From: Aurantimonas coralicida_A
GTDB taxonomy: Bacteria; Pseudomonadota; Alphaproteobacteria; Rhizobiales; Rhizobiaceae
Direction of reading: 5' to 3'
Length of the DNA: 64,000 bases
Assembly: GCF_036016755.1 (NCBI RefSeq)
Contig: NZ_JAYXIH010000002.1
Span: forward strand, 157,990-221,989
In this document: positions 1-9,330 of the stretch, one piece after another
Numbering within the stretch: the first letter of the stretch is position 1
Layout: each line of letters starts with the position of its first letter
The notes under the pieces: model-generated
What the model saw: only the letters and a program-made list of their open reading frames with translations
Told to the model about the DNA's origin: nothing
Database searches by the model: none
Translations under genes and position numbers: made by a program

Positions 1-1
1 C

Positions 2-1459
2 GGACGCTACTACAACCGCGAGGTAATCCTCACCGCGATCCGGATGGCCGCTGCGAACGGCTACGGCCGCGTGATCGTCGGGCGGGACGGCATCCTGTCG
101 ACGCCGGCCGCCTCGCATCTGATCCGCAAGCGCGGCGCCTCGGGCGGCATCATCCTGTCGGCGAGCCACAATCCGGGCGGTCCGAAGGGCGATTTCGGCA
201 TCAAGTACAACATCGCCAATGGTGGCCCGGCTCCCGAAGCGGTGACCGAGGCGCTTTTCGAAAAGACCAGGACGATCTCGCGCTATCGCGTGTGGACCGA
301 AACCGCTCCGAACATCTCCCATCTCGGCGAGACCCGACTCGGCGACATGGTGGTCGAGGTAGTCGACCCGGTCGCCGACTATGCGGAATTGATGGAGACG
401 CTGTTCGACTTCGGCAAGATTCGCGACCTGATCGCTTCCGGTTTCACTCTGCGCTTCGACGCGATGCATGCGGTCACCGGTCCCTATGCCAGGGAGATCA
501 TCGAAAACCGCCTCGGCGCGCCGGTGGGAACGGTCATCAACGGCGAGCCGAAGGAGGATTTCGGCGGGGGTCATCCGGACCCCAACGCGGTTCATGCGGC
601 GGCACTGATCAACGAGATGATGGCGCCGGACGGCCCGGATTTCGGCGCCGCCTCGGACGGCGACGGCGACCGCAACCTGATCATCGGCAAGGACATTCTC
701 GTCACGCCGTCGGATTCGCTGGCGATTCTGGCCGCCAACGCCCATCTGGCGCCCGGCTACGCCAAGGGCATTGTCGGAATCGCGCGGTCAATGCCGACCA
801 GCCAGGCCGCCGATCGGGTGGCGAAGAAGCGCGGCGTCGATCTTTACGAGACGCCGACCGGCTGGAAGTTCTTCGGCACGCTGCTCGACGCCGGCAAGGT
901 GACCATCTGCGGCGAGGAGAGCGCCGGCACCGGCTCCGACCATGTGCGCGAGAAGGACGGCCTGTGGGCCGTGCTCTTGTGGCTCAACATTCTCGCCGAG
1001 CGGCGCGAGAGCGTGAAGGCGATCGTCGAGAGCCATTGGGCGGAATTCGGCCGCACCTTCTATCAGCGCCACGACTATGAGGAGATCGACGCCAGGGCGG
1101 CGCGCGGCCTGATGGAATCGCTGCATGACCGGCTCGCCTCGATGGCCGGGCAGCGCTTCGGCACGCTCGTCGTCTCCGAAGCCGACGATTTCTCCTACAA
1201 GGATCCGATCGACGGCTCGGTCGCCACCGGCCAGGGCGTGAGGATCGTCTTTTCCGGCGGCTCGCGCATCGTCTACCGCCTGTCGGGTACCGGCACGAAG
1301 GGCGCGACGCTGCGCGTCTATATCGAGCGCTATGAGCCGGACGCGGCCAAACATGCTATCGCACCGAAAGAGGCACTGGCGGAACTGATCGACACCGCCG
1401 ATGTTATCGGAGAGATCAAGAACCGTACGGGCCGGTCCGACCCGGACGTCATCACCTGA
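2..1459 (+). CDS. pgm: alpha-D-glucose phosphoglucomutase, 5' truncated by window edge
   Basis: Interconverts glucose-1-phosphate and glucose-6-phosphate in the cytoplasm, linking glycogen turnover to glycolysis. The frame is already open at base 2, so the true start lies outside the window; about 485 residues remain of a family that is usually near 545, so roughly 60 N-terminal residues are missing. Seen in the sequence: the phosphoserine loop SASHNPGG, the metal-binding loop SDGDGDRN, the sugar-binding stretch GEESAGTGSDH and a C-terminal phosphate-binding domain ending in SGTGTKGATLR. glgX follows after only 12 bp, as in rhizobial glycogen operons, so co-transcription is likely. The SASHNPGG loop and SAGTGSDH context fit the glucose-specific branch better than phosphomannomutase. 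Confidence 0.95.
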   Translation, partial: GRYYNREVILTAIRMAAANGYGRVIVGRDGILSTPAASHLIRKRGASGGIILSASHNPGGPKGDFGIKYNIANGGPAPEAVTEALFEKTRTISRYRVWTETAPNISHLGETRLGDMVVEVVDPVADYAELMETLFDFGKIRDLIASGFTLRFDAMHAVTGPYAREIIENRLGAPVGTVINGEPKEDFGGGHPDPNAVHAAALINEMMAPDGPDFGAASDGDGDRNLIIGKDILVTPSDSLAILAANAHLAPGYAKGIVGIARSMPTSQAADRVAKKRGVDLYETPTGWKFFGTLLDAGKVTICGEESAGTGSDHVREKDGLWAVLLWLNILAERRESVKAIVESHWAEFGRTFYQRHDYEEIDARAARGLMESLHDRLASMAGQRFGTLVVSEADDFSYKDPIDGSVATGQGVRIVFSGGSRIVYRLSGTGTKGATLRVYIERYEPDAAKHAIAPKEALAELIDTADVIGEIKNRTGRSDPDVIT

Positions 1460-1471
1460 CCAAGAGGCTCA

Positions 1472-3538
1472 ATGAGCAACACCATCACAGCCGAGCGCGG
1501 CGCTCCCGCATCGCTCGGTGCGACGATCGACGACGGCGGCGTGCATTTCGCCGTCTATTCCGAGAATGCCGACGAGATTCATGTCTGCCTTTTCGATGAG
1601 GGCGGCACCCAGGAAACCGACCGCATCCCGCTTCCCGGGCGCGATGGTGGCACTCGCTTCGGCTTTGTGCCGGGGCTAGCCGCCGGCACGCGCTACGGTT
1701 TGCGCGCCGTTGGACCGTACAAGCCTGAGGAAGGCCACCGCTTCGACTATTCGAAGTTCCTGGTCGACCCTTATGCGGTACAACTCGACCGACCGTTCAC
1801 CTACCGTCCGGCGCTGACCGCACCGCCCGAGCGCCAGATCGACAGCGCTCCGTTCCTGCCGCGCGCCATCGTTACAGCGCCGGACCGCGACGCCAAGCCG
1901 CTACCCTTTGCGAACCCGGGGCTCACCTACGAACTCTTGGTTCGCGCCTATTCTCAGCGGCACCCGGATGTGCCGGCGGAAATTCGCGGCACCGTCGCGG
2001 CGCTGGCCGAGCCATACTTCCTCGATCACTTGCAGAAGGTAGGCATCGACACGGTCGAACTGATGCCGCTCGCCGCCTGGATCGACGAAGGCCATCTCCT
2101 CAATTTCAACCTGACCAACGCTTGGGGCTATAACCCGATCACTCACATGGCGCCGGACCCACGCCTCGCTCCCGGCGGTTTCGCCGAAATCCGCAAGGTG
2201 GTCGAGGCGATGCACGCGCGCGGCATCCGGGTTCTCCTTGACGTCGTCTTCAACCACTCCGGCGAGGGCTCCGAGGAAGGGCCGACGATCTGCTATCGCG
2301 GCCTCGACAATCTGCTCTACTACCGCCATCCCGAAGGCGAGCCGGAGTTCATGCTGAACGACACCGGCACCGGCAACACCATGGCGACCCACAAGGAACC
2401 GGTGGCCAAGATGTTCATCGATGTGCTGCGTACCTGGGTCCAGGCGACCGGCATCGACGGCTTCCGTTACGATCTTGGCACGGTGCTCGGCCGACTTCCG
2501 GACGGATTCTCCCACGACGCGCCGTTCTTCAAGATGATCGAAAAGGACGATGTCCTGAAGGATCGCATTCATGTCGGCGAGCCGTGGGACGTCGGCCCTG
2601 GTGGCTATCAGGTGGGCAATTTTCCCAAGCCCTGGTTCGAGTGGCAGGACAAGTTCCGCGACGACGTCCGCAAGTTCTGGAAGGGCGAGGCCGGTATGAT
2701 CGGGGCGCTGGCGACGCGGCTTGCCGGCTCCGCCGATCTCTACAACCACGACGGCCGGCTACCCTCCGCGGGCGTCAATTTCATCGCCGCCCATGACGGG
2801 TTCACCCTCGCCGACATCGCCATGTACGAGGACAAACACAACGAGGCCAATGGCGAGGACAATCGCGACGGCCACAACGACAATCACTCCTGGAACAACG
2901 GTGTCGAGGGCGAAACCGACGATCCGGCGATCATCGACGCGCGCGGCAAGGACATCCGGGCGATGCTGGCGACGCTGCTGGTCGCGCGCGGCACGCCGAT
3001 GATCGTCGCCGGCGACGAGTTCGGCCGCACCCAGGGCGGCAACAACAACGGTTATGCCCAGGACAACGAGATTACCTGGCTCGACTGGGACAACGCCGAC
3101 GAGGGCTTGATCGAATTCACCGGCAAGCTGGCCAAACTGCGCCGTGAGCACCCGGCGCTCAATGCCGATCGCTTTCTGACCGGCGAACTGGTCGAAGGCG
3201 GCGATGTCGAGGACGTGATCTGGTTGCGGGAAGACGGCCACGCCATGGAAGACGACGACTGGAATGATCCGGAGCGTCGCTTCGTCGGCATGTCGGTCTA
3301 TTCGCCGAAGACCGAAGCCGACAGCGAAAGCGAGCGGGCGGTGATCTACGTCAACGGCACCCAAGAGGATGTTGCGGTGACGCTGCCCGAGCCACGCGAG
3401 GGCCATGTCTACTGCCTGCAGATCCAGTCGGATTGGCCGCAGCTCGAACCGCGCCGGATCGATCACGCGGGCGGTGTCGTGGTGCAGTCGCGCTCGGTCT
3501 TCATCATGCTGGAAGAACGGGACGACGGCGAGGCCTGA
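1472..3538 (+). CDS. glgX: glycogen debranching enzyme GlgX (GH13)
   Basis: Hydrolyses alpha-1,6 branch points of phosphorylase-limit glycogen. The 688-residue product has an N-terminal CBM48-like beta-sandwich (about 1-150) followed by a GH13 barrel. The four amylase regions are visible: DVVFNHSGEG, GFRYDLGT (nucleophile Asp), IHVGEPWDVG (acid Glu) and FIAAHDGF. The ATG at 1472 is preceded by AAGAGG and lies 12 bp after pgm, so the two are probably one transcript. A rho-independent terminator follows 64 bp after the stop. The acidic insertion DGHAMEDDDWNDPERR near residue 590 is typical of GlgX/TreX-type enzymes and separates it from pullulanase. Confidence 0.95.
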   Translation: MSNTITAERGAPASLGATIDDGGVHFAVYSENADEIHVCLFDEGGTQETDRIPLPGRDGGTRFGFVPGLAAGTRYGLRAVGPYKPEEGHRFDYSKFLVDPYAVQLDRPFTYRPALTAPPERQIDSAPFLPRAIVTAPDRDAKPLPFANPGLTYELLVRAYSQRHPDVPAEIRGTVAALAEPYFLDHLQKVGIDTVELMPLAAWIDEGHLLNFNLTNAWGYNPITHMAPDPRLAPGGFAEIRKVVEAMHARGIRVLLDVVFNHSGEGSEEGPTICYRGLDNLLYYRHPEGEPEFMLNDTGTGNTMATHKEPVAKMFIDVLRTWVQATGIDGFRYDLGTVLGRLPDGFSHDAPFFKMIEKDDVLKDRIHVGEPWDVGPGGYQVGNFPKPWFEWQDKFRDDVRKFWKGEAGMIGALATRLAGSADLYNHDGRLPSAGVNFIAAHDGFTLADIAMYEDKHNEANGEDNRDGHNDNHSWNNGVEGETDDPAIIDARGKDIRAMLATLLVARGTPMIVAGDEFGRTQGGNNNGYAQDNEITWLDWDNADEGLIEFTGKLAKLRREHPALNADRFLTGELVEGGDVEDVIWLREDGHAMEDDDWNDPERRFVGMSVYSPKTEADSESERAVIYVNGTQEDVAVTLPEPREGHVYCLQIQSDWPQLEPRRIDHAGGVVVQSRSVFIMLEERDDGEA

Positions 3539-3602
3539 GCCTTCGTCCACAGGCCGGCGGGCGCACCGGTTTGCCCCAAAAGCAACGAGACGGTACTAGG
3601 AA

Positions 3603-3636
3603 GGGAGCGTCGGCGCGGGCCGGCGCTCCCTTTTCC
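3603..3636 (+). terminator. rho-independent terminator of pgm-glgX
   Basis: A 12-bp stem (3603-3614 with 3619-3630, one G-T pair), a GCGG tetraloop and then TTTTCC. It lies between the glgX stop and mutL, so the glycogen transcript ends here and mutL needs its own promoter or read-through. Confidence 0.9.
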
Positions 3637-3664
3637 ACGCCCCGAACCCGGCCGGTTGCAGACC

Positions 3665-5521
3665 ATGCCCATCCGCCAGCTATCCGATGCCCTGATCGAC
3701 CAGATCGCCGCTGGCGAAGTGGTCGAGCGGCCGGCGAGCGTCGTCAAGGAACTGGTCGAGAACGCGCTGGATGCCGGTGCAAGGCGCATCGAGATCGCGA
3801 CCGCCGGCGGTGGCAAGAATCTGATCCGGGTGAGCGACGACGGCTGCGGCATTCCGGCGGGCGAACTGCCGCTCGCGGTGCGCCGGCACTGCACCTCCAA
3901 ACTGGCCGGCGGCCTCGATGCCATCGACACGCTCGGCTTTCGCGGCGAGGCGCTGCCTTCGATCGGCTCGGTCGCGCGCCTCTCTTTGAAGTCCCGCGCC
4001 GCCGGCGCCGCCGAGGCGCATGAGATCACCGTCAATGGCGGCCGCCTGGACGGCCCACGGCCGACGGCCCTGTCAAAGGGAACCGTGATCGAGGTTCGCG
4101 ATCTTTTCCACGCGGTTCCGGCGCGGTTGAAATTCCTCAAGAGCGACCGGGCGGAAGGCGCCGCGATCACCGAGATCGTCCGCCGTATCGCCATCGCCTT
4201 CCCCGAGGTGCGGTTCGAGCTGGCCGGTCCCGACCGCAGCCGCACGATCTTCGAGGCGGTGTCGCACGCCGACCGGATTCATCGCATCTCTGCCGTCGTC
4301 GGCGCCGAGTTCGGCGACAATGCGATTGCCATCGACGCCGTGCGCGAGGAGGTCCGGCTTGAGGGCTTCGCCGGGCTTCCGACTTTCAATCGCGGCAACG
4401 GGTTGGCGCAGTTCTTCTACGTCAATGGCCGGCCGGTGCGCGACAAGATGCTGCTGTCGGCGCTGCGGGGTGCCTATGCTGACGTTTTGGCGAAGGACCG
4501 CCACCCGATCGCGGTGTTGTTCCTGACGCTCGACCCGGCGCTTGTCGACGTCAATGTGCATCCGGCGAAGGCAGACGTGCGCTTCCGCGATCCCGGCCTG
4601 GTGCGCGGCCTTGTCGTCGGGTCTATCCGCCAAGCCTTTACCGAGGCGGGCTTGCGGTCCTCGACCGCCAACGCTTCCGGCCTGATGGCGCGCTTCCGGC
4701 CGGACGGCGCCGCGGCGGCGCCCTCCGCACGACGTTTCGAGGGCTTCGCCCCCGGCGGCTTCGCGGCGCCGCGACAGGCGGCCTACGACGTCGGCGCATC
4801 GCCCTTCCGCCCGCTCAATGGCGCCGTCGGCGCAGCGACGCTGGAGCGTTCCGGGGCCGAAGCGGCTTTCGAGCAGGATACCTCTGAGGAATCGTCGCAA
4901 CGCCCCCCCGTCGGCAACGATGCCGCGAGCGAGGCGCGCGATCACCCGCTCGGCGCGGCCAAGGCGCAGTTCCACAGCAACTTCATCGTCGCCGAGACCG
5001 AGGACGGCATCGTCATCGTCGACCAGCACGCGGCGCACGAACGGCTGGTCTACGAAGCGCTGAAGACGGCGCTGCACGGCCGCCCCCTTCCCGCCCAGAT
5101 GCTGCTGATCCCGGAAATCGTCGATCTGCCCGAGGACGACGCGGATCGCCTGGCCGACAACGCCGCAACCTTCGCACAGCTCGGCCTCGGCATCGAGCGC
5201 TTCGGACCGGGCGCCGTTGCGGTGCGCGAGACGCCGGCAATCCTCGGCCGGGTCGATTGCCAACGGCTGGTCCGGGACCTGGCGGACGAACTGGCCGAGT
5301 TCGGCACTGCCGATACGGTTCGCGGCCGGATCGACCATGTCGCGGCGACGATCGCCTGCCACGGCTCGGTGCGGTCCGGGCGAAACCTGAAGCCGGACGA
5401 GATGAATGCCCTGTTGCGCGACATGGAGACCACGCCGGGTTCCTGCCAATGCAATCACGGCCGCCCCACCTTCATCGAGTTGAAGCTCGCCGACATCGAG
5501 AAGATGTTCGGGCGGCGTTAG
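3665..5521 (+). CDS. mutL: DNA mismatch repair protein MutL with endonuclease motif
   Basis: Mismatch-repair ATPase that couples MutS recognition to strand removal. N-terminal GHKL ATPase motifs are visible: VKELVENALDAGA, SDDGCGIP and GFRGEAL within the first 105 residues. A variable Pro/Ala-rich linker (about 335-430) leads to the dimerisation domain. That domain contains DQHAAHERLVYE (Asp near residue 453), an exact match to the DQHA(X)2E(X)4E metal-binding endonuclease signature, plus CNHGRPT near the C-terminus. This fits MutL proteins of bacteria without MutH/Dam strand discrimination. I chose ATG 3665 (MPIRQL) over an in-frame TTG three codons upstream because family members start at that point. 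Length 618 residues is normal. Confidence 0.95.
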   Translation: MPIRQLSDALIDQIAAGEVVERPASVVKELVENALDAGARRIEIATAGGGKNLIRVSDDGCGIPAGELPLAVRRHCTSKLAGGLDAIDTLGFRGEALPSIGSVARLSLKSRAAGAAEAHEITVNGGRLDGPRPTALSKGTVIEVRDLFHAVPARLKFLKSDRAEGAAITEIVRRIAIAFPEVRFELAGPDRSRTIFEAVSHADRIHRISAVVGAEFGDNAIAIDAVREEVRLEGFAGLPTFNRGNGLAQFFYVNGRPVRDKMLLSALRGAYADVLAKDRHPIAVLFLTLDPALVDVNVHPAKADVRFRDPGLVRGLVVGSIRQAFTEAGLRSSTANASGLMARFRPDGAAAAPSARRFEGFAPGGFAAPRQAAYDVGASPFRPLNGAVGAATLERSGAEAAFEQDTSEESSQRPPVGNDAASEARDHPLGAAKAQFHSNFIVAETEDGIVIVDQHAAHERLVYEALKTALHGRPLPAQMLLIPEIVDLPEDDADRLADNAATFAQLGLGIERFGPGAVAVRETPAILGRVDCQRLVRDLADELAEFGTADTVRGRIDHVAATIACHGSVRSGRNLKPDEMNALLRDMETTPGSCQCNHGRPTFIELKLADIEKMFGRR

Positions 5522-5641
5522 AGCATCGGACGATAACGAAGCCCGTCGCAAAGTTTGACGCGCCCACGGCAGCGAATTAGGGAAGTGCGCAAAGGTCCCG
5601 GAACCCAGCCGGTGGACCGCAGCAGCATTTCGGAGATAGCG

Positions 5642-5857
5642 ATGAACCGCATGGAGAGCGGCGGCGAAGCCAAGCTCAAATACGGCACGCCGGATTTTCA
5701 GGTCATCACGCCGGGCGCCTATGTGCGGTGCGGCGTCACTGGCGAGGCGATTCCGCTCGACCTCCTGCGTTATTGGAGCGTGGAGCGGCAGGAGGCCTAT
5801 ATCGACGGCGAGGCCTCGTTCCGGCGGGAGATGGAGGCTGGCGGCGGAAAACGCTGA
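5642..5857 (+). CDS. DUF2093 small conserved protein
   Basis: A 71-residue protein of unknown function, recognisable as DUF2093 by the core PGAYVRCGVTGEAIPL followed by LRYWSVERQEAY; this family is known almost only from alphaproteobacteria. The start is ATG 5642 behind CGGAGATAGCG; the same frame is open further upstream but without a better start. It lies 120 bp after mutL on the same strand and ends 20 bp from the convergent lpxK. No signal peptide or membrane segment is present. A role in zinc or nucleic-acid binding cannot be argued from the sequence, since there is only a single Cys. Confidence 0.8.
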   Translation: MNRMESGGEAKLKYGTPDFQVITPGAYVRCGVTGEAIPLDLLRYWSVERQEAYIDGEASFRREMEAGGGKR

Positions 5858-5877
5858 AACCGCTTTCGGGGGAAATC

Positions 5878-6909
5878 CTACCTGAACTTGCGGCGCCGGA
5901 ACGCCAGCTGGGTGTCGCGGACGATCCGCGCGCCGAGGCTGTCCGGCTCGAAGCGCAGATCGACGTCGAGCACCTCGCATTCCTTGAAGAAAAGCTGCTG
6001 CGTGGCCGTTCCCGTCGCCAACCGCACCGCGTCCTTGCGGGTCGTGACCAATTGCAATCCTGATCGCCAGGCAGCGGCGGACAATTCGTCCATGTCGCCT
6101 TTTGAAAAAACATGGTGATCGGGAAAGTCGCGGGTCTCGACGATGCCGGCGCCGAGCGCGGCAAGGCTGGCGTAGAACTTCGTCGGATCGGCGATACCGG
6201 CAAAGGCGAGCACCCGCATGCCGCCGAACCGATCGCCGTCACGCGGCTCCAACGCGGCCTCGAAGACCGGCTTGTTGGCTCGAGCCGTCCGCCGGATCAC
6301 CGCGTCGCCGCCGTCGCCCTGACCAACCACGAGCAGGGCGTCCGCCAAACGGATCTGGTCGATGACCGGCGCCCGCACCGGTCCCGCCGGGATGACGGCA
6401 CCGTTGCCGATTCCGCGCCGCGCGTCGATCACGATGAGCGCGTAATCGATCCACAGGCGCGAACTTTGGAACCCGTCATCCATGATGATGAAGTTGACGC
6501 CATGCTCGCGCTTCAAAAGCGCCGCCGCCTGTTTGCGATCAACCGCCACAGCAGTGGGCGCGACGGTTGCGAGCAGCAGCGGCTCATCACCGACCTCGCC
6601 CGCCGAGTGGTGCTCCGGGTCGACCGCGACCGCCCCACGGCCCGATCGGCCATGACCGCGTGAGACGAAACCGGGCCGAAGGCCCGCCGCCTTCGCCGCC
6701 CGGCCAAGCGCCATCGCGGTCGGCGTCTTGCCGCCGCCGCCGACGGTGAAATTGCCAACGCACAAAACCGGCACATCGATGTCGGCACGCTCGCCGCGCT
6801 CCAGATTGCGCCGGGCGACGCGCCCGTAGATCATCGCCGCCGGTGCGAGAAGTCGCGTCGGCCACGAGCGCGCCCGCCACCAGAAAGGCGGGGTTTCCTG
6901 CAGCATCAT
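5878..6909 (-). CDS. lpxK: tetraacyldisaccharide 4'-kinase LpxK
   Basis: Phosphorylates the 4' position of the lipid A disaccharide precursor to give lipid IVA, at the inner face of the cytoplasmic membrane. An N-terminal hydrophobic anchor (about 10-35) is followed by the P-loop in NFTVGGGGKTP and the SRGHGRS stretch; the Asp-rich MDDGFQSSRL motif holds catalytic residues of the family. The start is taken as ATG 6909, whose ATGA overlaps the waaA stop; an in-frame ATG seven codons upstream is less likely. The product is 343 residues, normal for the family. It is the third gene of the DUF374-waaA-lpxK run and so part of a lipid A/Kdo assembly operon. Confidence 0.95.
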   Translation of the reverse strand: MMLQETPPFWWRARSWPTRLLAPAAMIYGRVARRNLERGERADIDVPVLCVGNFTVGGGGKTPTAMALGRAAKAAGLRPGFVSRGHGRSGRGAVAVDPEHHSAGEVGDEPLLLATVAPTAVAVDRKQAAALLKREHGVNFIIMDDGFQSSRLWIDYALIVIDARRGIGNGAVIPAGPVRAPVIDQIRLADALLVVGQGDGGDAVIRRTARANKPVFEAALEPRDGDRFGGMRVLAFAGIADPTKFYASLAALGAGIVETRDFPDHHVFSKGDMDELSAAAWRSGLQLVTTRKDAVRLATGTATQQLFFKECEVLDVDLRFEPDSLGARIVRDTQLAFRRRKFR

Positions 6910-8237
6910 CGCGGCATTGCGGGCCGGCAACGGCGCGCGAGACTGATCGACAGCTTCAGCGGATGCAGGAAGGGATGGAGGGCCTGCAGCGTGCGGGGAA
7001 GCGCGCCGCGCATTTCCTCGACGGTCGCCGCCGCGGCCGCCGCCATGTCGGCCAACCGCTCGGGCTCGCGAAGCAGTTGGTCGACATGGGACGCCAGAGA
7101 CTCCTCATCACGCACGATCCGCGCGCCGCCGTTCTTCAGGAGGCGCTGATAGGCATCGCGGAAGTTCTGGACAAATCGACCGGAGAGGACCGCTGTCCCG
7201 AGCATAGCCGCCTCGAGTGGGTTCTGGCCGCCCTGCCCGGTGATCGACTTGCCGAGAAAGGCGATGTCCGTCAGCCGCAGATACAATCCCATCTCGCCCA
7301 TGGTGTCGCCGAGCAGGATATCCGTCGTCTCGTCCGGCTGCTCGCCTCGACTGCGCCGCGCCACCTTGAAGCCCTGTTCCAGCAACGCCTGCTCGATCTC
7401 GTCGCCGCGATCGACGTGCCGCGGCACGATGATGGTGAGGAGACCGGGATGGCGCTGCGCGAGCGAGCGATGCACGTCCCCGGCCAGCGCTTCCTCGCCG
7501 GGATGGGTGGAAAGCGCCGCCCATCGGGGTCGGCGCCCGAGGACCCGTTGCAGTTCGGCAAGCGCCGATTCGGAGCTCGGGGGCGGGCCGACATCGGCTT
7601 TCAGATTGCCGGCGACAGTGACCGCCCGGGCTCCGAGGAGACGAAAGCGCTCGCCGTCGACATCCGACTGGGCGACGACATGCGCAAGATTCTCCAACAG
7701 CGCTTCCGCCAGCCAGGGGGCCGACTTCCAGCGCTTGAAAGACCTGTCCGAAAGGCGCGCGTTGACCAGGACCTGCGGAATGCGGCGCCGGCCGAGCTCC
7801 AGCATGGTCATCGGCCAGATTTCGCTCTCGGCCACGATGGCCACGTCGGGACGCCAATGATCCAGAAACCGCGCCAAGGTGGGCTTCATGTCGAGCGGCA
7901 CATATTGGTGGATGGCACAGTCGGCGAGGTTGTCGTGGACGAAATGCGCCGAAGTCATCGTGCCGGTGGTCATGACGACATTGATGCCATGGGCTGCTAT
8001 CTCGCGGACCAGCGGCGCGACCGCCGCGCTCTCGCCGACACTCGCCGCGTGCATCCATAATAGCGGCCCGCTATCCGGCCGCTCGATGCTGGCATAGCCA
8101 TAACGCTCGCGCCGCCGTGCCGGATCCTCCTTGCCGCGCGAAATGCGGTAGCCGACATAGGGGCCGAGCATCGGATAGGCGAGCGATCCGGCGAGACGAT
8201 ATGCCGCAAGCGCCGTGCGGGCGAGCGCGTCGCTCAC
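6906..8237 (-). CDS. waaA: 3-deoxy-D-manno-octulosonic acid transferase
   Basis: GT30 glycosyltransferase that transfers Kdo from CMP-Kdo to lipid IVA. The 443-residue protein has an N-terminal membrane anchor around residues 10-30, the acceptor-domain motif WMHAASVGE (its Glu is the expected catalytic base), ESEIWP in the middle and a C-terminal nucleotide-sugar domain with FLGKSITGQGGQNPLEAAM. It is coupled at both ends by 4-bp ATGA overlaps, to the DUF374 acyltransferase before it and to lpxK after it. Whether it adds one or two Kdo residues cannot be read from the sequence. Confidence 0.95.
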   Translation of the reverse strand: MSDALARTALAAYRLAGSLAYPMLGPYVGYRISRGKEDPARRRERYGYASIERPDSGPLLWMHAASVGESAAVAPLVREIAAHGINVVMTTGTMTSAHFVHDNLADCAIHQYVPLDMKPTLARFLDHWRPDVAIVAESEIWPMTMLELGRRRIPQVLVNARLSDRSFKRWKSAPWLAEALLENLAHVVAQSDVDGERFRLLGARAVTVAGNLKADVGPPPSSESALAELQRVLGRRPRWAALSTHPGEEALAGDVHRSLAQRHPGLLTIIVPRHVDRGDEIEQALLEQGFKVARRSRGEQPDETTDILLGDTMGEMGLYLRLTDIAFLGKSITGQGGQNPLEAAMLGTAVLSGRFVQNFRDAYQRLLKNGGARIVRDEESLASHVDQLLREPERLADMAAAAAATVEEMRGALPRTLQALHPFLHPLKLSISLARRCRPAMPR

Positions 8238-9025
8238 GGCGCATCTCGCACAAGCCGCTCGGCCGCCTCGTTCGCAGCTTCGATCGCCTGGGTGATCTCG
8301 CGTCGCTTGCTTTCCATCATGACATCATCGGCATCGGCGGGAACGGAGATCGGTTTTCCTACGACCACGGCCATACGTCCGAACGGAAGCGGAACCGTGG
8401 TCTTGTCCCACGAACTCGAAACGACATAGCGGCTGCTGGTCACCGCAGCCGAGGGAAGCACCGGACGCCCGGTGATGCGGGCCAATGTCACGATGCCGAG
8501 ACCGGCCTTTCGCGGCGTTCCCTTCGGCACGTCGGCGATCATGCAGACGCCAAAGCCGCCCGCGAGGAAGCGGCGCAGGGCGATCAGCGCACGGGCTCCG
8601 CCTTTTTGCGCACCGACCGTCCCGGCGCGGCCACCGGATCCGCGCACCGTCGCGATGCCGAACCGCTCGACGACGGTCGCGTTGATTTCCGCGTCGGCGC
8701 TGCGCGACAGCAGTGCCACATAGGGCAATTTAGGCGGCCGGAAGAACGGCGCGAGCAGGTGCTGTCCATGCCACAGACCGACGATGGCCGGATGTTCCTC
8801 GTCGAGAATCCTCTCCCAATCGGAGGAACCCGGAGCCTCTTTCTGGGTCGCGCGCACGAAGCACAGGCCTCGGTAGATAGCGGCCCCGGCCAGGACCGTG
8901 GCGACCCGGCTGCGAAGCACATCGCGCCCGATACGACGCCAGCGTCTCCGCCACCCCTGAAGCCAGGACCGCTTCAAGGGTGCCGCGTTGCCGGCCGTCT
9001 CGTCGGCCATGGTTTCATCCGACAT
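8234..9025 (-). CDS. DUF374 lysophospholipid acyltransferase-like protein
   Basis: A 263-residue member of the DUF374 family, related to lysophospholipid/lipid A acyltransferases and regularly found before waaA in alphaproteobacteria. The acyltransferase HX4D-type box is diverged: WHGQHLLAPFF occurs near residue 84, followed by SRSADAEINATVVERFG and the later IADVPKGTPRKAGLG block. The Arg-rich region before residue 40 looks like a membrane-proximal amphipathic segment. Its stop overlaps the waaA start by 4 bp. Role in envelope lipid acylation is inferred from family and context; the acyl acceptor is unknown. Confidence 0.85.
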   Translation of the reverse strand: MSDETMADETAGNAAPLKRSWLQGWRRRWRRIGRDVLRSRVATVLAGAAIYRGLCFVRATQKEAPGSSDWERILDEEHPAIVGLWHGQHLLAPFFRPPKLPYVALLSRSADAEINATVVERFGIATVRGSGGRAGTVGAQKGGARALIALRRFLAGGFGVCMIADVPKGTPRKAGLGIVTLARITGRPVLPSAAVTSSRYVVSSSWDKTTVPLPFGRMAVVVGKPISVPADADDVMMESKRREITQAIEAANEAAERLVRDAP

Positions 9026-9058
9026 GGTGATGCGTACCGAGAGGGTGGAAGTGATGGT

Positions 9059-9292
9059 TCACGCATTTTCCGGATTCAGGAGACGGTGCATGTGAACGAT
9101 GAAGTAGCGCACGGCCGCATTGTCGACAGTCTGCTGCGCCTTGCCCCGCCAAGCCGCGAGGGCCGACGCGTAATCGGGGAAGATTCCGACGATATCAAGG
9201 CTTCCGAGATCCTTGAAATCCACGCTCTGAAGGTCCTTCAACTCGCCACCGAACACCAGGTGCAGCAGTTGCTTGGGCTCTTGCTCTTCCAT
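9059..9292 (-). CDS. DUF4170 domain protein
   Basis: A 77-residue protein matching the DUF4170 pattern: LLHLVFGGELKDL, FKDLGSLDIVGIFPDYASALAAWRGKAQ and a C-terminal YFIVHMHRLLNPE. Function unknown. I prefer ATG 9292, which has GAGG about 11 nt upstream and lies 38 bp after cysQ. An in-frame TTG at 9334 overlapping the cysQ stop as TTGA would add 14 residues that do not resemble the family and is the alternative. It sits between cysQ and the DUF374 gene on the same strand, the order seen in many Hyphomicrobiales. Confidence 0.85.
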   Translation of the reverse strand: MEEQEPKQLLHLVFGGELKDLQSVDFKDLGSLDIVGIFPDYASALAAWRGKAQQTVDNAAVRYFIVHMHRLLNPENA

Positions 9293-9330
9293 TAAAATCG
9301 AATCCTCGTTGCTCGGTCCGCCGAGCGAGA

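Noticed and set aside
4073..5980. 635-codon frame antisense to mutL
   Set aside because: Antisense to clear MutL motifs; no independent support.
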